Made by a program: the position numbers and the translations under genes
Assembly: GCF_000686045.1 (NCBI RefSeq)
Contig: NZ_JMLV01000002.1
Location: 124,001-188,000, forward strand
Length of the DNA stretch: 64,000 nt
Source: Fodinicurvata fenggangensis DSM 21160
GTDB taxonomy: Bacteria > Pseudomonadota > Alphaproteobacteria > Kiloniellales > DSM-21159
Direction: 5' to 3'
Part shown: positions 45,087 to 55,364 of the stretch, one piece after another
Numbering within the stretch: the stretch's first letter is position 1
Layout: the number at the start of each line of letters is the position of its first letter
Notes under the pieces: generated by a model
The model's database searches: none
What the model was told of the DNA's origin: nothing
What the model saw: the letters and a program-made list of their open reading frames with translations, nothing else

Positions 45087-46687
45087 ACAGCAGCACCTCG
45101 ACGAGCAGTCGGCAGGCTTTCGCCGGCTGGCTGGACAGCTGTGCGAAGCGCCTGCGCGACCTCACTGGCTGGCGGCGGGCCGGGCTGGCCATACTCCTCG
45201 GCGCCCTCTCTGCCACGGCCTTCGCCCCTCTGTATCTGGTCCTGCTGCTTGTCCCGGCCTACAGCGGCCTGCTCTGGCTGCTCGATGGCGCACAGCGGGA
45301 CCGCCAAGCCGTTCTGATCGGCTGGTGCTTCGGGTTCGGCCAGTTCGTCGCCGGTCTCTACTGGATTGGCATTGCCATGACCGTGGACCTGGCCAAGTTC
45401 GGGTGGTTCATGCCGGTTTCCGTGGGGGGGCTTTCGGCCGGCCTCGCGCTTTTCCCGGCATTGGCCATCTGGGCCACCTGGCGCTTCGGGGACCACGGGA
45501 CCAGCCGTGTCCTGTTTCTGGCTGCTGCCTGGCTGGCTGCGGAATTCCTGCGTTCGGTCCTGCTGACCGGCTTTCCCTGGAATCTTTTGGGCTCGGCCTG
45601 GGCCTTCAGCTCCATCCCCTTGCAGGGTGCGGCCCTGCTGGGTGTCTGGGGCCTGTCCGCCCTGACGATACTGGCCGCCGCAGCGCCGGCCCTGCTGGCC
45701 GGTCCCTCACGCTCTCCAAGAGGCGGCCGGGCCGTCCTGGCTGCCTTCGGCGCCATCCTCCTGCTTTGGGTGGGTGGCTTCGTTCGTCTGCAGGCCGTGC
45801 CCGAGCCGGGCAGCGAGATGCAACCCGACAGCCGGTTGCGCCTCGTGCAGCCCAGCATCTCGCAGCAGGACAAGTGGCGCGCCGATCGGCGCGAGGACAA
45901 TCTGCTGCAGCACATGCGCATGTCCATTGCCCAGTCAAATGAGCGGATAACCCATTATCTCTGGCCCGAGACGGCGGCGCCCTACTACTTGAACCGACAG
46001 CCACAGGTCCTCTCCGCCCTGCAGGACATCGTCCCCCCAGGCGGAGCCCTGCTGACCGGGGCCATGGCCCTGGACGGATCGGAAGATACTCAGGAACTCT
46101 ACAATTCGATCTTCGTCGTGACACCCGAACAGGGAATCGCCGAGCGTTTCGACAAGTTCCACCTGGTCCCTTTCGGCGAGTACGTGCCGCTGCGCAGCCT
46201 GATCGACATGACCAAGATCACCGAGGGCACAATGGATTTCTCGCCTGGACCCGGGCCATCCATCCTGGAGGCACCGGGCCTGCCGCCGGCAGCACCCCTG
46301 GTCTGCTATGAAGTGATCTTCTCGGGCCGGATCGTGGACCCCGACTCACCGCGCCCCGAATGGATCTACAACGTGACCAACGATGCCTGGTTCGGACAAT
46401 CCTCGGGACCTTACCAGCACTTTGCAGCGGCCCGACTGCGCGCCGTGGAAGAAGGCCTGCCGCTCGTGCGCGCCGCCAACAACGGCATTTCCGCCATGGT
46501 CGACCCCTATGGCCGCATACTGCAGCGCCTGCCGCTGAATGCGGTGGGCATCATTGACACGCAACTGCCCCGTCCCGCCGAGACCCCGCCGCCCTACGCG
46601 CACCTGGGCCGCTGGTCCGTCGCCATCCTGCTCGTCCTGCTGCTCGGCAGCAGTCTGGCCTTTCGCCATCGCGGCGCGAAAGAATGA
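45083..46687 (+). CDS. lnt: Apolipoprotein N-acyltransferase
   Basis: This 534-residue inner-membrane enzyme adds the third acyl chain to lipoproteins. About seven helices surround a nitrilase-like domain. The catalytic Glu is in WPETAAP, the Lys in FDKFHLVPFGEYVPLR and the Cys in LVCYEVIFSGRI. The start is GTG at 45083, overlapping the corC stop. The end of the miaB-lnt operon lies here; the spacer to the XRE gene is 169 bases. Confidence 0.96.
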   Translation: MNSSTSTSSRQAFAGWLDSCAKRLRDLTGWRRAGLAILLGALSATAFAPLYLVLLLVPAYSGLLWLLDGAQRDRQAVLIGWCFGFGQFVAGLYWIGIAMTVDLAKFGWFMPVSVGGLSAGLALFPALAIWATWRFGDHGTSRVLFLAAAWLAAEFLRSVLLTGFPWNLLGSAWAFSSIPLQGAALLGVWGLSALTILAAAAPALLAGPSRSPRGGRAVLAAFGAILLLWVGGFVRLQAVPEPGSEMQPDSRLRLVQPSISQQDKWRADRREDNLLQHMRMSIAQSNERITHYLWPETAAPYYLNRQPQVLSALQDIVPPGGALLTGAMALDGSEDTQELYNSIFVVTPEQGIAERFDKFHLVPFGEYVPLRSLIDMTKITEGTMDFSPGPGPSILEAPGLPPAAPLVCYEVIFSGRIVDPDSPRPEWIYNVTNDAWFGQSSGPYQHFAAARLRAVEEGLPLVRAANNGISAMVDPYGRILQRLPLNAVGIIDTQLPRPAETPPPYAHLGRWSVAILLVLLLGSSLAFRHRGAKE

Positions 46688-46856
46688 CGGCGCCACAGGT
46701 GTAACGTCTTGGAAACGTTCCATCTTTGTCACAGCATTGAACCCGGTCTCACCCCATCTCAACCATGCCGTCAGGTTGACGGCCTCTTTGCTTCTGTAAT
46801 ATCCAAAGCGCTCTTTTACGCTGGGAAGGTGCAAGCAAATCATGGCAGGAGGAAAC

Positions 46857-47321
46857 ATGGCGCGACGTGAAACCGGACGGCGCGGGCGCGGAAGCGGCCA
46901 GCCCAACCCCGTCGATGTACATGTGGGGGCCAGACTGCGCGAGCGTCGGACCTTGCTGGGATTGAGCCAGGAAAAACTGGGCGAGGCCCTGGGCCTGACG
47001 TTTCAGCAGGTTCAGAAGTATGAACGTGGCACCAACCGGGTCAGCGCCAGCCGGCTCTATGACCTCTGCCATGTCCTCGATACCGACATGAACTATTTCT
47101 TCGAGGATCTGCCCGAAGACGTTACCAGCCAGGCACCGGACCCTGCTGGCGGCTTGTCAGAAAGCGCCCAGAAAGCGAACGGCAAGGGCGACCCGCTGAA
47201 CAAGCGCGAAACACTGGAGTTGGTGCGAGCCTATTACCGCATCCACGATCCCGAACTGCGCCGGCGGCTGTTCGAGATGACCAAGGCCCTGGGAAGCTTG
47301 AAAGCCAAGCCCGGAGAGTGA
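46857..47321 (+). CDS. XRE family transcriptional regulator
   Basis: This 154-residue regulator has a basic N-terminal tail (ARRETGRRGRGSG) and a Cro/CI-type HTH: VGARLRERRTLLGLSQEKLGEALGLTFQQVQKYERGTNRVSASRLYDLCHVLDTDMNYFF. Its C-terminal half is helical and may dimerise. Relatives of this kind are frequent between lnt and metK in alphaproteobacteria, so it may be a fixed local regulator, perhaps of metK. The ATG at 46857 has AGGAGG four bases upstream; the ATG at 46842 is less good. Confidence 0.9.
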   Translation: MARRETGRRGRGSGQPNPVDVHVGARLRERRTLLGLSQEKLGEALGLTFQQVQKYERGTNRVSASRLYDLCHVLDTDMNYFFEDLPEDVTSQAPDPAGGLSESAQKANGKGDPLNKRETLELVRAYYRIHDPELRRRLFEMTKALGSLKAKPGE

Positions 47322-47434
47322 CGTTCCAGCGTCTTTTTTGCTTGTCCCCCTGCCCCTGACTCGGCAGATTTCTGCGCTGTGACGTTCCTCCGACAGGAAC
47401 AGCTTTCAAGGGCATCAGCAGGCGGGGGCCAGAC

Positions 47435-48607
47435 GTGGAACACGGCAACTATCTCTTCACCAGCGAATCGGTATCTGAAGGCCATCCGGACAAGGTCTGC
47501 GATCGCATCTCCGACGCCATTGTCGATGCCTTCCTGTCCCAGGATCCGCAGGCGCGTGTCGCCCTGGAAACGCTGGCCACGACCAACCGGGTCGTTCTCG
47601 CCGGTGAAGTGCGCGGTCCCGCCTCCATTACACCAGCCGTCATGGAAGACGTCGCCCGGCAAGCCGTAAAGGATATCGGCTACGACCAGGACGGCTTCAG
47701 CTGGAAGGATCTCGAGGTCGAAGTCCTGGTGCATCAGCAGTCTTCAGACATCGCTGTCGGCGTGGATGCGGCCGGCAACAAGGATGAAGGTGCCGGCGAT
47801 CAGGGCATCATGTTCGGCTTTGCCTGCGACGAGACCGAAAGCCTGATGCCGGCGCCGATCCACTTCGCGCATTCTCTTCTGCGCTCCCTCGCCGAGGCAC
47901 GCCATTCGGGCGCCGAACCAAAGCTGGGTCCCGACGCCAAGAGCCAGGTGACACTCCAGTACGAGAAGGGCCGGCCCGCACGCACCACATCCATCGTGCT
48001 TTCCACCCAGCATGACGAAAGCCTGACACAGGACGAGGTGCGCCGGATCGTGCGCCCGCACGTGGTCAACTGCCTGCCCGAGGGCTGGATGTGCCCGGAA
48101 GACGATTTCTACGTGAATCCCACTGGGCGCTTCGTCATCGGCGGCCCGGACGGGGACTGCGGCCTGACCGGACGCAAGATCATCGTAGATACCTACGGCG
48201 GTGCTGCGCCGCACGGCGGTGGAGCCTTCTCCGGCAAGGACCCCAGCAAGGTCGACCGTTCGGCGGCCTATGCCGCACGCTACCTGGCCAAGAATGTCGT
48301 GGCCGCCGGTCTGGCCGAGCGCTGCCTGCTGCAGCTGTCCTACGCCATCGGTGTCTCCCGCCCCTTGAGTGTCTACATCCACACCGACGGAACAGCCCAA
48401 GTGGACACCGCGAAGCTGGAAAAGGTCCTGCGCGAACTGATGGATCTCTCGCCGCGCGGAATCCGCGAGCATCTGCACTTGAACCGGCCCATCTATGCCC
48501 GCACGGCCGCTTATGGGCATTTCGGGCGCCCGGCCGAAGCGGACGGAGGGTTCTCCTGGGAACGCCTGGACCTGGTCGAGGACCTGAAATCCGCCTTCAA
48601 CGCCTGA
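47435..48607 (+). CDS. metK: S-adenosylmethionine synthetase
   Basis: This 390-residue enzyme makes SAM from methionine and ATP. It has the start [43 protein letters not shown] (the ATP site hexapeptide) and [23 protein letters not shown]. The start is GTG at 47435. The 113-base leader from 47322 shows no riboswitch fold that I can recognise. trmB follows after eight bases. Confidence 0.97.
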   Translation: MEHGNYLFTSESVSEGHPDKVCDRISDAIVDAFLSQDPQARVALETLATTNRVVLAGEVRGPASITPAVMEDVARQAVKDIGYDQDGFSWKDLEVEVLVHQQSSDIAVGVDAAGNKDEGAGDQGIMFGFACDETESLMPAPIHFAHSLLRSLAEARHSGAEPKLGPDAKSQVTLQYEKGRPARTTSIVLSTQHDESLTQDEVRRIVRPHVVNCLPEGWMCPEDDFYVNPTGRFVIGGPDGDCGLTGRKIIVDTYGGAAPHGGGAFSGKDPSKVDRSAAYAARYLAKNVVAAGLAERCLLQLSYAIGVSRPLSVYIHTDGTAQVDTAKLEKVLRELMDLSPRGIREHLHLNRPIYARTAAYGHFGRPAEADGGFSWERLDLVEDLKSAFNA

Positions 48608-48615
48608 GCCCGGTC

Positions 48616-49311
48616 ATGTCCATTCAGGAAAGCCAGCGCAAGCTCTATGGTCGGCGCGTCGGGCGACCGCTTCGCGAAGGCCTGCGCGGCCTGATCGAGC
48701 AGGAACTCCCCGCCCGGGCCTTAACCCTGCCCGACAATCCGGAACAAGGGCTCGATCCGCAGGACTGCTTTGCGCAAACTCCCGACGAGCTGTGGCTCGA
48801 GATCGGTTTCGGGGGCGGCGAACACCTTGCCGCACAGGCCGAAGCGCACCCCAGTGTGGGCCTGATCGGCGTCGAATTCTTTCGCAATGGCATCGCGGCC
48901 CTGTTGCGCGACTGCCGCGAACGGAATCTGGACAATGTGCGCATCCTGGAAGATGACGCACGGCTGTTGCTGAACCACCTGCCGGATGACAGCCTGGACC
49001 GGGCCTTCCTTTTGTTCCCGGACCCTTGGCCCAAGACACGTCACCACAAGCGGCGCTTCGTGCAGCGGGAAACGCTGGACGCCCTGGCCAGGGTCCTGAA
49101 GCCGGGCGCCGAATTCCGACTGGCCAGTGATGACCCCGGCTATCAGGTCTGGATGCTGCGCCACATGATGGACCACCCGGCCTTTGAATGGACCGCGCGG
49201 CGTCCCCGGGACTGGCAGCAGCGTTGTCAGGACTGGCCGGCCACCCGCTACGAGGAAAAAGCGATTGCCGAAGGGCGCCAGCCGATTTTCCTGAAATTCA
49301 GAAGACGCTGA
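48616..49311 (+). CDS. trmB: tRNA (guanine-N7-)-methyltransferase
   Basis: This 231-residue enzyme makes m7G46 in tRNA. It has LWLEIGFGGGEHLAAQA (SAM site), the characteristic FLLFPDPWPKTRHHKRRFVQ, and the C-terminal ATRYEEKAIAEGRQPIFLKFRR. The ATG at 48616 begins the family region; the longer open frame upstream runs within metK and is a shadow. The gene is followed by the hairpin and terminator before rimP. Confidence 0.96.
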   Translation: MSIQESQRKLYGRRVGRPLREGLRGLIEQELPARALTLPDNPEQGLDPQDCFAQTPDELWLEIGFGGGEHLAAQAEAHPSVGLIGVEFFRNGIAALLRDCRERNLDNVRILEDDARLLLNHLPDDSLDRAFLLFPDPWPKTRHHKRRFVQRETLDALARVLKPGAEFRLASDDPGYQVWMLRHMMDHPAFEWTARRPRDWQQRCQDWPATRYEEKAIAEGRQPIFLKFRRR

Positions 49312-49377
49312 ACTGCGCATCAAAAGGCTTGAAAAAAACCGCCGAGAGTCCTAGTTTCCGCCTATGCCATAGGGTAC

Positions 49378-49398
49378 AACCTGACTGTGAAGTCGGTT
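49378..49398 (+). ncRNA. Leader hairpin with GTGA tetraloop before rimP
   Basis: AACC, a bulged T, GACT, the loop GTGA, then AGTC and GGTT form an 8-bp stem closed by a GNRA-type tetraloop. It sits 16 bases before the terminator hairpin at 49414 in the gap between trmB and rimP. Two consecutive hairpins, the second with a T-run, suggest either the end of the trmB transcript or a structured leader. Confidence 0.45.
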
Positions 49399-49413
49399 GC
49401 GCCACAAAAAAAT

Positions 49414-49439
49414 GGTGGGCCAGCGGCCCGCCTTTTTTT
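49414..49439 (+). terminator. Intrinsic terminator between trmB and rimP
   Basis: GGTGGGCC (49414-49421), loop AGC, GGCCCGCC (49425-49432) and seven T bases make a strong rho-independent terminator; a run of seven A bases lies just before it. It ends 41 bases before the rimP start. It may end the metK-trmB transcript or attenuate the rimP-nusA-infB operon. Confidence 0.85.
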
Positions 49440-49479
49440 ATTAGACCGCACGGGCTTGTGCGGAGGAGACAGCCGAACC

Positions 49480-50043
49480 GTGCCAGAGCATTCGAATGAC
49501 AACGGGACAGCCGATCCCGAGTTGGCGCGGACCAGCGAGGGAAAGGCGGCAGAGGTCGAACGTATCATCGCCCCCTCCGTGGAGGACATGGGCTTCGAGA
49601 TCGTGCGCGTCCAGTTGAGTGGCGGCGAGGGCCGACCGGTCCTTCAGGTCATGGCCGAACGGCCGGACGGTCACATGGGTATCGATGACTGTGCCGAACT
49701 CAGCCGGACGATTTCGGCCCTGCTGGACGTCGAGGACCCGATTGCCGGAGGCTACGAGCTGGAAGTCTCTTCCCCCGGACTTGACCGGCCCCTGACCCGG
49801 CTCAAGGACTACGAGCGTTACGCCGGGTTCGAGGCCAAGCTGGAACTCGAGGTGCCGCATAACGGCCGCAAGCGCTGGCGGGGACGCCTGCGTGGTCTGG
49901 AGAACACGACCGTTCTGCTTCAGGCAAGCGAAACGGGCGAGATTGAGCGCTTGGCCTTTGGCGATATTGCCAAGGGCAAGCTGGTACTGACTGACGACCT
50001 CCTAGCCGCAATGCAGGACGGATCGAACAGGAATAGGGATTGA
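49480..50043 (+). CDS. rimP: Ribosome maturation factor RimP
   Basis: This 187-residue factor helps assemble the 30S subunit. Features are VERIIAPSVEDMGFEIVRVQLSG at the start, DDCAELSRTISALLDVEDPIAGGYELEVSSPGLDRPL in the middle, and a C-terminal SH3-like part. The GTG at 49480 has GGAGGAG 11 bases upstream and gives a normal length; upstream frame sequence lies over the terminator. It is the first gene of the rimP-nusA-ylxR-infB-rbfA-truB run. Confidence 0.94.
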   Translation: MPEHSNDNGTADPELARTSEGKAAEVERIIAPSVEDMGFEIVRVQLSGGEGRPVLQVMAERPDGHMGIDDCAELSRTISALLDVEDPIAGGYELEVSSPGLDRPLTRLKDYERYAGFEAKLELEVPHNGRKRWRGRLRGLENTTVLLQASETGEIERLAFGDIAKGKLVLTDDLLAAMQDGSNRNRD

Positions 50044-50048
50044 ACCAG

Positions 50049-51584
50049 ATGGAATCGACGACCCTCCATCGTACGGAACTGCTTCAGGTGGCCGATGCGG
50101 TTGCCCGGGAAAAGGGCATCGAGGCAGATGAAGTGCTGCAGGCCATGGAACAGGCCATTCAGAAGGCCGGTCGCGCCAAGTATGGCCAGGAGCACGACAT
50201 TCGCGCCGAGATCGACCGCAAGTCTGGCGAGGTCAAGCTGCGCCGCTGCCACACAGTCGCCGATCCTGTCGAGAACGAGTTCACCGAAATCGACCTCGAG
50301 GAAGCGCGCGCCCGCGAGCCGGAAGCGCAGCTCGGCGACGTGCTCAGCGAGGAACTGCCGCCCATCGACATGGGCCGTATCGCCGCCCAGACCGCCAAGC
50401 AGGTGATCGTGCAGCGCGTGCGCGATGCGGAGCGCGCGCGCCAGTACGAGGAATACAAGAACCGCGTCGGCGAGATCGTCCACGGCATCGTCAAGCGCAA
50501 CGAATTCGGCAATGTCACGGTCGACCTGGGCCGCGCCGAATCCATGCTGCGGCGTGACGAGACCCTGCCCCGCGAATCGCTGCGCAACGGCGACCGCGTG
50601 CGTGCCTACATCTACGACGTGCGCGAGGAACAGCGCGGACCGCAGATCTTCCTGTCGCGCACTCATCCGCAGTTCATGGCCAAGCTGTTCACCCAGGAGG
50701 TGCCCGAGATCTACGATGGCATCATCGAGATCAAGTCGGTGGCCCGCGATCCCGGCAGCCGCGCCAAGATCGCCGTGATCAGTCATGACTCCTCCATCGA
50801 CCCGGTGGGTGCCTGCGTCGGCATGCGCGGCAGCCGCGTGCAGGCCGTTGTCGGTGAGCTGCAGGGCGAGAAGATCGATATCATTCCCTGGTCGCCCGAC
50901 CCAGCAACCTTCGTGGTGAACGCCCTGGCCCCGGCCGAGGTCAGCAAGGTGGTCCTGGACGAGGAACAGGGCCGCATCGAGGTTGTGGTGCCCGACGACC
51001 AGCTGTCGCTGGCCATTGGGCGGCGCGGCCAGAATGTCCGCCTGGCCACCCAGCTGACCGGCTGGGACATCGACATCATGACCGAGGAAGAGGAAAGCCA
51101 GCGCCGCCAGGAAGAGTTCCACCAGCGCTCCCAGGGCTTCATCGATGCCCTCGACGTGGACGAGGTCATTGCCCATCTTCTGGTGGCAGAAGGCTTTACC
51201 TCGGTCGACCAGGTGGCCTATGTGCCCATCGAGGAATTGACCGAGATCGAAGGCTTTGACGAGGAAGTCGCCGAAGAACTGCGCCAACGGGCACAGAATC
51301 ACCTGAACGAGCAGGAGCGCAGTTACGAGGAGGCCCGCAAGGCCGCCGGCGTCAGCGACGATATCGTCAACATCGAGGGCGTGACTCCCGCCATGGCGGC
51401 CCGCCTCGGTGAGGCGGAGGTCCGGACGCTGGACGACCTGGGCGACCTGGCCGGCGACGAATTGATCGAACTGCTAGGCGACCTGGCCCCGGACGAGGAG
51501 ACCGCGAACGCCATCATCATGGCCGCCCGCGCCCATTGGTTCGAGGACGAGGCCGGCACAGAGGAAACGGCGAAAGAGGAGTAA
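50049..51584 (+). CDS. nusA: Transcription termination/antitermination protein NusA
   Basis: This 511-residue factor binds RNA polymerase and RNA. It has the N-terminal domain, an S1 domain (about 135-200), KH1 and KH2 ([35 protein letters not shown] and [25 protein letters not shown]), and two C-terminal helix-hairpin-helix acidic repeats ([24 protein letters not shown] and [19 protein letters not shown]). ATG at 50049 gives the usual start [18 protein letters not shown]; a TTG three codons before is also in frame. It starts five bases after rimP. Confidence 0.97.
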   Translation: MESTTLHRTELLQVADAVAREKGIEADEVLQAMEQAIQKAGRAKYGQEHDIRAEIDRKSGEVKLRRCHTVADPVENEFTEIDLEEARAREPEAQLGDVLSEELPPIDMGRIAAQTAKQVIVQRVRDAERARQYEEYKNRVGEIVHGIVKRNEFGNVTVDLGRAESMLRRDETLPRESLRNGDRVRAYIYDVREEQRGPQIFLSRTHPQFMAKLFTQEVPEIYDGIIEIKSVARDPGSRAKIAVISHDSSIDPVGACVGMRGSRVQAVVGELQGEKIDIIPWSPDPATFVVNALAPAEVSKVVLDEEQGRIEVVVPDDQLSLAIGRRGQNVRLATQLTGWDIDIMTEEEESQRRQEEFHQRSQGFIDALDVDEVIAHLLVAEGFTSVDQVAYVPIEELTEIEGFDEEVAEELRQRAQNHLNEQERSYEEARKAAGVSDDIVNIEGVTPAMAARLGEAEVRTLDDLGDLAGDELIELLGDLAPDEETANAIIMAARAHWFEDEAGTEETAKEE

Positions 51585-51594
51585 GCTCGACGGC

Positions 51595-52254
51595 ATGATG
51601 GCGGCGGAAGAGATCGCGCAGACGGATAGGGACGGCGAAAGCCCGGCAGGCCCGCAACGGCGCTGCCTGGCCAGCGGTGCCGTGCGTCCGCGTGAAACTC
51701 TGCTGCGTTTCGTTGTGGGACCGGACCAGAGCGTGGTCCCCGACATTGCCAATCGGCTGCCCGGTCGCGGGCTCTGGTTGACGCCGGACCGTCGGATGGT
51801 GGAAAAAGCCGTGGCGCGCAAGCTGTTTGCCCGGGGCGCACGGCAGGCGGTGACGGTGCCCGAGGATTTGGCCGATCGCGTCGAAGGCCTGCTGCGGCAA
51901 AGCTGCCTTCGGTTGCTTGGCCTGGCACGCAGGGCTGGCGAAACGGCGGCCGGTTATGACAAGGTGCACGGGCTCCTGAAAAAAGGTGAAGCCGCCTTGT
52001 TGCTGCAGGCATCGGATGGATCCCGGGCGCCGCGCATCCGGCTGGCGACCCTTGGCGTCGGACAGACGCCGGGACTTGAGGTAATCGAGCTTTTCACGGC
52101 TAACGAGCTGGGAGAGGCTCTGGGACAGTCTCCACGGGTACACGTGGCGGTTCTCCCCGGCGGTCTGGCCGAACGGCTGCGGCGCGAGGCGGCGCGGCTG
52201 AAAGCGTATAATGCGGACGAATCCCGGCCGCAACGAGGACAAGCGAGCGTTTGA
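51595..52254 (+). CDS. YlxR (DUF448) and L7Ae-like fusion protein
   Basis: This 219-residue RNA-binding protein has an N-terminal YlxR domain ([23 protein letters not shown] and [30 protein letters not shown]) and a C-terminal L7Ae-like part ([39 protein letters not shown]). In many bacteria these are two separate proteins; the fused form is frequent in alphaproteobacteria. The site between nusA and infB is fixed. It probably acts with rRNA or tRNA. Confidence 0.9.
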   Translation: MMAAEEIAQTDRDGESPAGPQRRCLASGAVRPRETLLRFVVGPDQSVVPDIANRLPGRGLWLTPDRRMVEKAVARKLFARGARQAVTVPEDLADRVEGLLRQSCLRLLGLARRAGETAAGYDKVHGLLKKGEAALLLQASDGSRAPRIRLATLGVGQTPGLEVIELFTANELGEALGQSPRVHVAVLPGGLAERLRREAARLKAYNADESRPQRGQASV

Positions 52255-52258
52255 GAAG

Positions 52259-54865
52259 ATGACGACTACGGACGAAAAGACGGACGGCAAGAAGCCGCTG
52301 ACGCTGAACAAGGACAAGAAGCTCGAGCTCAAGAAGAAGATCGAGACCGGACAGGTGCGTCAGAGCTTCAGCCATGGACGCAGCAAGACGGTTCAGGTCG
52401 AAGTCAAGCGCAAGCGTGCCTATCGCCCAGAGGAGAGCACCGCCGAGGCCGCCTCCCAGCAGGAGGCCGAGAAGCAGCGCAAGGAAGCCGCCGCCCTGCA
52501 GGAACAGGCCGCCGAGATCGAGAACGATCACAACCTGACGCGTGCCGAACGCGATGCACGACTGCGTGCCATCGAGAAGGCGCGCGAAGAGGCCGAGCGC
52601 CGGGCCCGTGAAGAGGAAGAGGCCCGCAAGCGCGCCGCCGAAGAGGAAGCCCGCCGCCAGGCCGAAGAGGAAGAAGCCCGCAAGCGCGCCGAGGAAGAAG
52701 AAGCAAGCCGCCAGGCGGAAGCCGAGAGCGATGCCGAATCCGGTGCTGAGGCAACCGCGGAACCGGCCGAGAGCGCAGCTGGCGAACCTGTCGAGGAAAG
52801 CACGCAGAAGGCCGCTGAACCGCAGCCTGCGCCGTCAGCCGAAGACAAGCCCGCCGCCCGCAAGCCGGCGCAGCGCGAAGGCGAGGACAGCGAAGCGCGC
52901 AACAAGAAGCGTGGCGCTGCCAAGCAGCCCGCCCCTTCACGCGGCAAGACCGAACAGCGTCGCCGTCAGGGCAAGTTGACCATCACGCGTGCTCTCGACG
53001 AGGACGAGGAGGAAGAGCGCCAACGCTCCCTCGCCGCGGTTCGCCGCAGGCGGGAAAAGGAAAAGGAGCGCTCGCGCGAACAACTGCAACAAGGTTCCAA
53101 GATCATTCGAGACGTTGTCATTCCCGAGGCCATCACTGTCCAGGAACTCGCCAATCGCATGGCCGAGCGTGGCGGTGAAGTGGTGAAAACCCTCATGAAA
53201 CTGGGGGTCATGGCCACCATCAACCAGACCATCGACGCCGATACGGCGGAACTCGTGGTCACGGAATTCGGGCACAATGCCCAGCGTGTCTCGGACGAGG
53301 ACGTCGAAACGGGCCTCGAAGGCGGACCCGACCCCGAGTCTTCCCTGCAGCCACGGCCGCCGGTGATCACCGTCATGGGCCACGTGGACCACGGCAAGAC
53401 CTCGCTGCTGGACGCCTTGCGTTCCACAGACATCGTGGCGCACGAGGCCGGCGGCATCACACAGCATATCGGCGCCTACCAGATCGTCGTCGAGGGCGGC
53501 AGCAAGATCACCTTCATCGACACGCCGGGCCACGCGGCCTTCACGGAGATGCGGGCGCGCGGTGCGAACGTCACTGATCTGGTCATCCTGGTGGTGGCCG
53601 CCGATGACGGCATCAAGGACCAGACCGTCGAGGCCATCAACCATGCCAAGGCGGCCGGGGTTCCCATCGTTGTCGCCATCAACAAGTGCGACAAGCCCGA
53701 AGCCGATCCCGAGCGCGTGAAGACCGAGCTGCTGCAGTACGAACTGGTCCCCGAGGACATGGGCGGCGATATCATCTGCGTTGAGGTCTCGGCCATCAGC
53801 CGCGAAGGCATCAACGACTTGGTGGAATCGCTCCTGCTGCAATCCGAACTCCTGGAGCTCAAGGCCAATCCCGAACGCGCCGCCAGCGGTGTCGTGGTGG
53901 AAGCGCGCCTGGAGCAGGGCCGCGGCTCGGTGGCAACCGTCCTGATCCAGCGCGGCACGCTGCGTGTTGGCGATATCTTCGTCACCGGCAGCGAGTCCGG
54001 TCGCGTGCGTGCCCTGTTGAACGACCGTGGAGATAAGATCCAGCAGGCCGGTCCATCCGAGCCCGTCGAGGTTCTGGGCCTGAACGGCACGCCGGAGGCC
54101 GGCGACGATTTCGTTGTGGTCGAGGACGATGCCCGTGCCCGCGAAGTAGCCGATTTCCGTGCCGAGAAGAAGCGCATGACCCAATTGGCCAGTGCAACCT
54201 CGGGCCGGGGTTCGCTGGAACAGATGATGGACCGCATCAAGGAGGGCGAAGCCCAGTCCATGCCGGTGGTCATCAAGTCCGACGTGCATGGTTCGCTAGA
54301 GGCCATCACGACGGCACTCGAGAAACTTGCCACCGATGAGGTGAAGATCCAGGTCCTCCATGCCGGTGTGGGCGGCATCAACGAGTCCGACGTCACGCTG
54401 GCCCGCGCGTCCGGCGCCCCGATCATCGCCTTCAACGTTCGCGCCAACGCCCAGGCCCGTGATCTGGCACGCCGGGACGGCGTGGAAATCCGCTACTACT
54501 CGATCATCTACAACGTGATCGACGACATGAAGGCCCTGCTCTCCGGCATGCTCGCGCCGGAACAGCGGGAGACCTTCCTGGGCTATGCGGAAATCCGCGA
54601 GGTCTTCAACATCACGCGCGTTGGCAAGGTTGCCGGCTGCATGATCACCGAAGGCCAGGTCAAGCGGGGGGCCAAGGTGCGCCTGCTGCGCGACAATGTC
54701 GTGATCCACGATGGCACGCTGAAAACCCTGAAGCGCTTCAAGGACGAGGTGAAGGAAGTGCAGCAGGGCTATGAATGCGGCATGGCCTTCGAGAATTACA
54801 ACGACATCCAGGTCGGCGACCAGATCGAGTGCTACGAGATCCGGGAGATCGCACGCAGCCTGTAA
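52259..54865 (+). CDS. infB: Translation initiation factor IF-2
   Basis: This 868-residue GTPase brings fMet-tRNA to the 30S subunit. The N terminus, [18 protein letters not shown], is typical. A long charged coiled part (about residues 75-165), rich in [10 protein letters not shown] units, is followed by an IF2_N domain and the G domain, with G1 GHVDHGKT at residues 374-381, G3 DTPGH and G4 NKCD. Domains II, III and IV end in [12 protein letters not shown] at 52259 fits the family start; ATG at 52211 overlaps ylxR. Confidence 0.96.
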   Translation: MTTTDEKTDGKKPLTLNKDKKLELKKKIETGQVRQSFSHGRSKTVQVEVKRKRAYRPEESTAEAASQQEAEKQRKEAAALQEQAAEIENDHNLTRAERDARLRAIEKAREEAERRAREEEEARKRAAEEEARRQAEEEEARKRAEEEEASRQAEAESDAESGAEATAEPAESAAGEPVEESTQKAAEPQPAPSAEDKPAARKPAQREGEDSEARNKKRGAAKQPAPSRGKTEQRRRQGKLTITRALDEDEEEERQRSLAAVRRRREKEKERSREQLQQGSKIIRDVVIPEAITVQELANRMAERGGEVVKTLMKLGVMATINQTIDADTAELVVTEFGHNAQRVSDEDVETGLEGGPDPESSLQPRPPVITVMGHVDHGKTSLLDALRSTDIVAHEAGGITQHIGAYQIVVEGGSKITFIDTPGHAAFTEMRARGANVTDLVILVVAADDGIKDQTVEAINHAKAAGVPIVVAINKCDKPEADPERVKTELLQYELVPEDMGGDIICVEVSAISREGINDLVESLLLQSELLELKANPERAASGVVVEARLEQGRGSVATVLIQRGTLRVGDIFVTGSESGRVRALLNDRGDKIQQAGPSEPVEVLGLNGTPEAGDDFVVVEDDARAREVADFRAEKKRMTQLASATSGRGSLEQMMDRIKEGEAQSMPVVIKSDVHGSLEAITTALEKLATDEVKIQVLHAGVGGINESDVTLARASGAPIIAFNVRANAQARDLARRDGVEIRYYSIIYNVIDDMKALLSGMLAPEQRETFLGYAEIREVFNITRVGKVAGCMITEGQVKRGAKVRLLRDNVVIHDGTLKTLKRFKDEVKEVQQGYECGMAFENYNDIQVGDQIECYEIREIARSL

Positions 54866-54905
54866 TCACAGGTGTCGGCAGGACCTTCGGCAAGGCGACA
54901 AGATC

Positions 54906-55364
54906 ATGACACGCTCTTCGGGAAAAGCGCCCACGCAGCGCCAGCTGCGAGTGGGCGAGCAGTTGCGCCACCAGCTGTCGACCATTGTCAATTCCGGGCA
55001 CGCACGTGACCCGGACCTTCAGGGTGTGAATGTCACCGTTTCGGAGGTTCGCGTCAGTCCCGACCTGAAGAATGCGACAGCCTTCGTCCTGCCGCTCGCC
55101 GGCCAGGAAGCCGCGCCCGTGGTCGAGGCCCTGAACCGCGCGTCGGCCTTCTTTCGCAAGGAGCTGGGAGCCCAGAGCGATCTGCGCTACACGCCACGCC
55201 TGAGCTTCCAGATGGATGCCTCCTTCGACGAGGCCCAGCGCATCGAGGAACTGCTGCGTCGCGAACGTGTGCGCCGCGACCTGGACGCCACGGAGACTTC
55301 GGAGACAGAAGACAGTTCGGATACAGACAACCCCGGGGCGGACGAAGATGGCACGACGTCGTAA
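54906..55364 (+). CDS. rbfA: Ribosome-binding factor A
   Basis: This 152-residue KH-like factor matures the 30S subunit. It shows RQLRVGEQLRHQLSTIVNSG, VTVSEVRVSPDLKNATAFVLPL and LRYTPRLSFQMDASFDEAQRIEELL. The acidic C-terminal tail (about 25 residues, many Asp, Glu, Ser and Thr) is long. ATG at 54906 is the start; the frame before it is inside infB. It overlaps truB by 17 bases. Confidence 0.95.
   Translation: MTRSSGKAPTQRQLRVGEQLRHQLSTIVNSGHARDPDLQGVNVTVSEVRVSPDLKNATAFVLPLAGQEAAPVVEALNRASAFFRKELGAQSDLRYTPRLSFQMDASFDEAQRIEELLRRERVRRDLDATETSETEDSSDTDNPGADEDGTTS

Noticed and set aside
47322-47434. Possible SAM riboswitch before metK
   Set aside because: I looked for SAM-II-like and SAH-like patterns and saw neither the conserved blocks nor a convincing pseudoknot. 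A covariance search would settle it.
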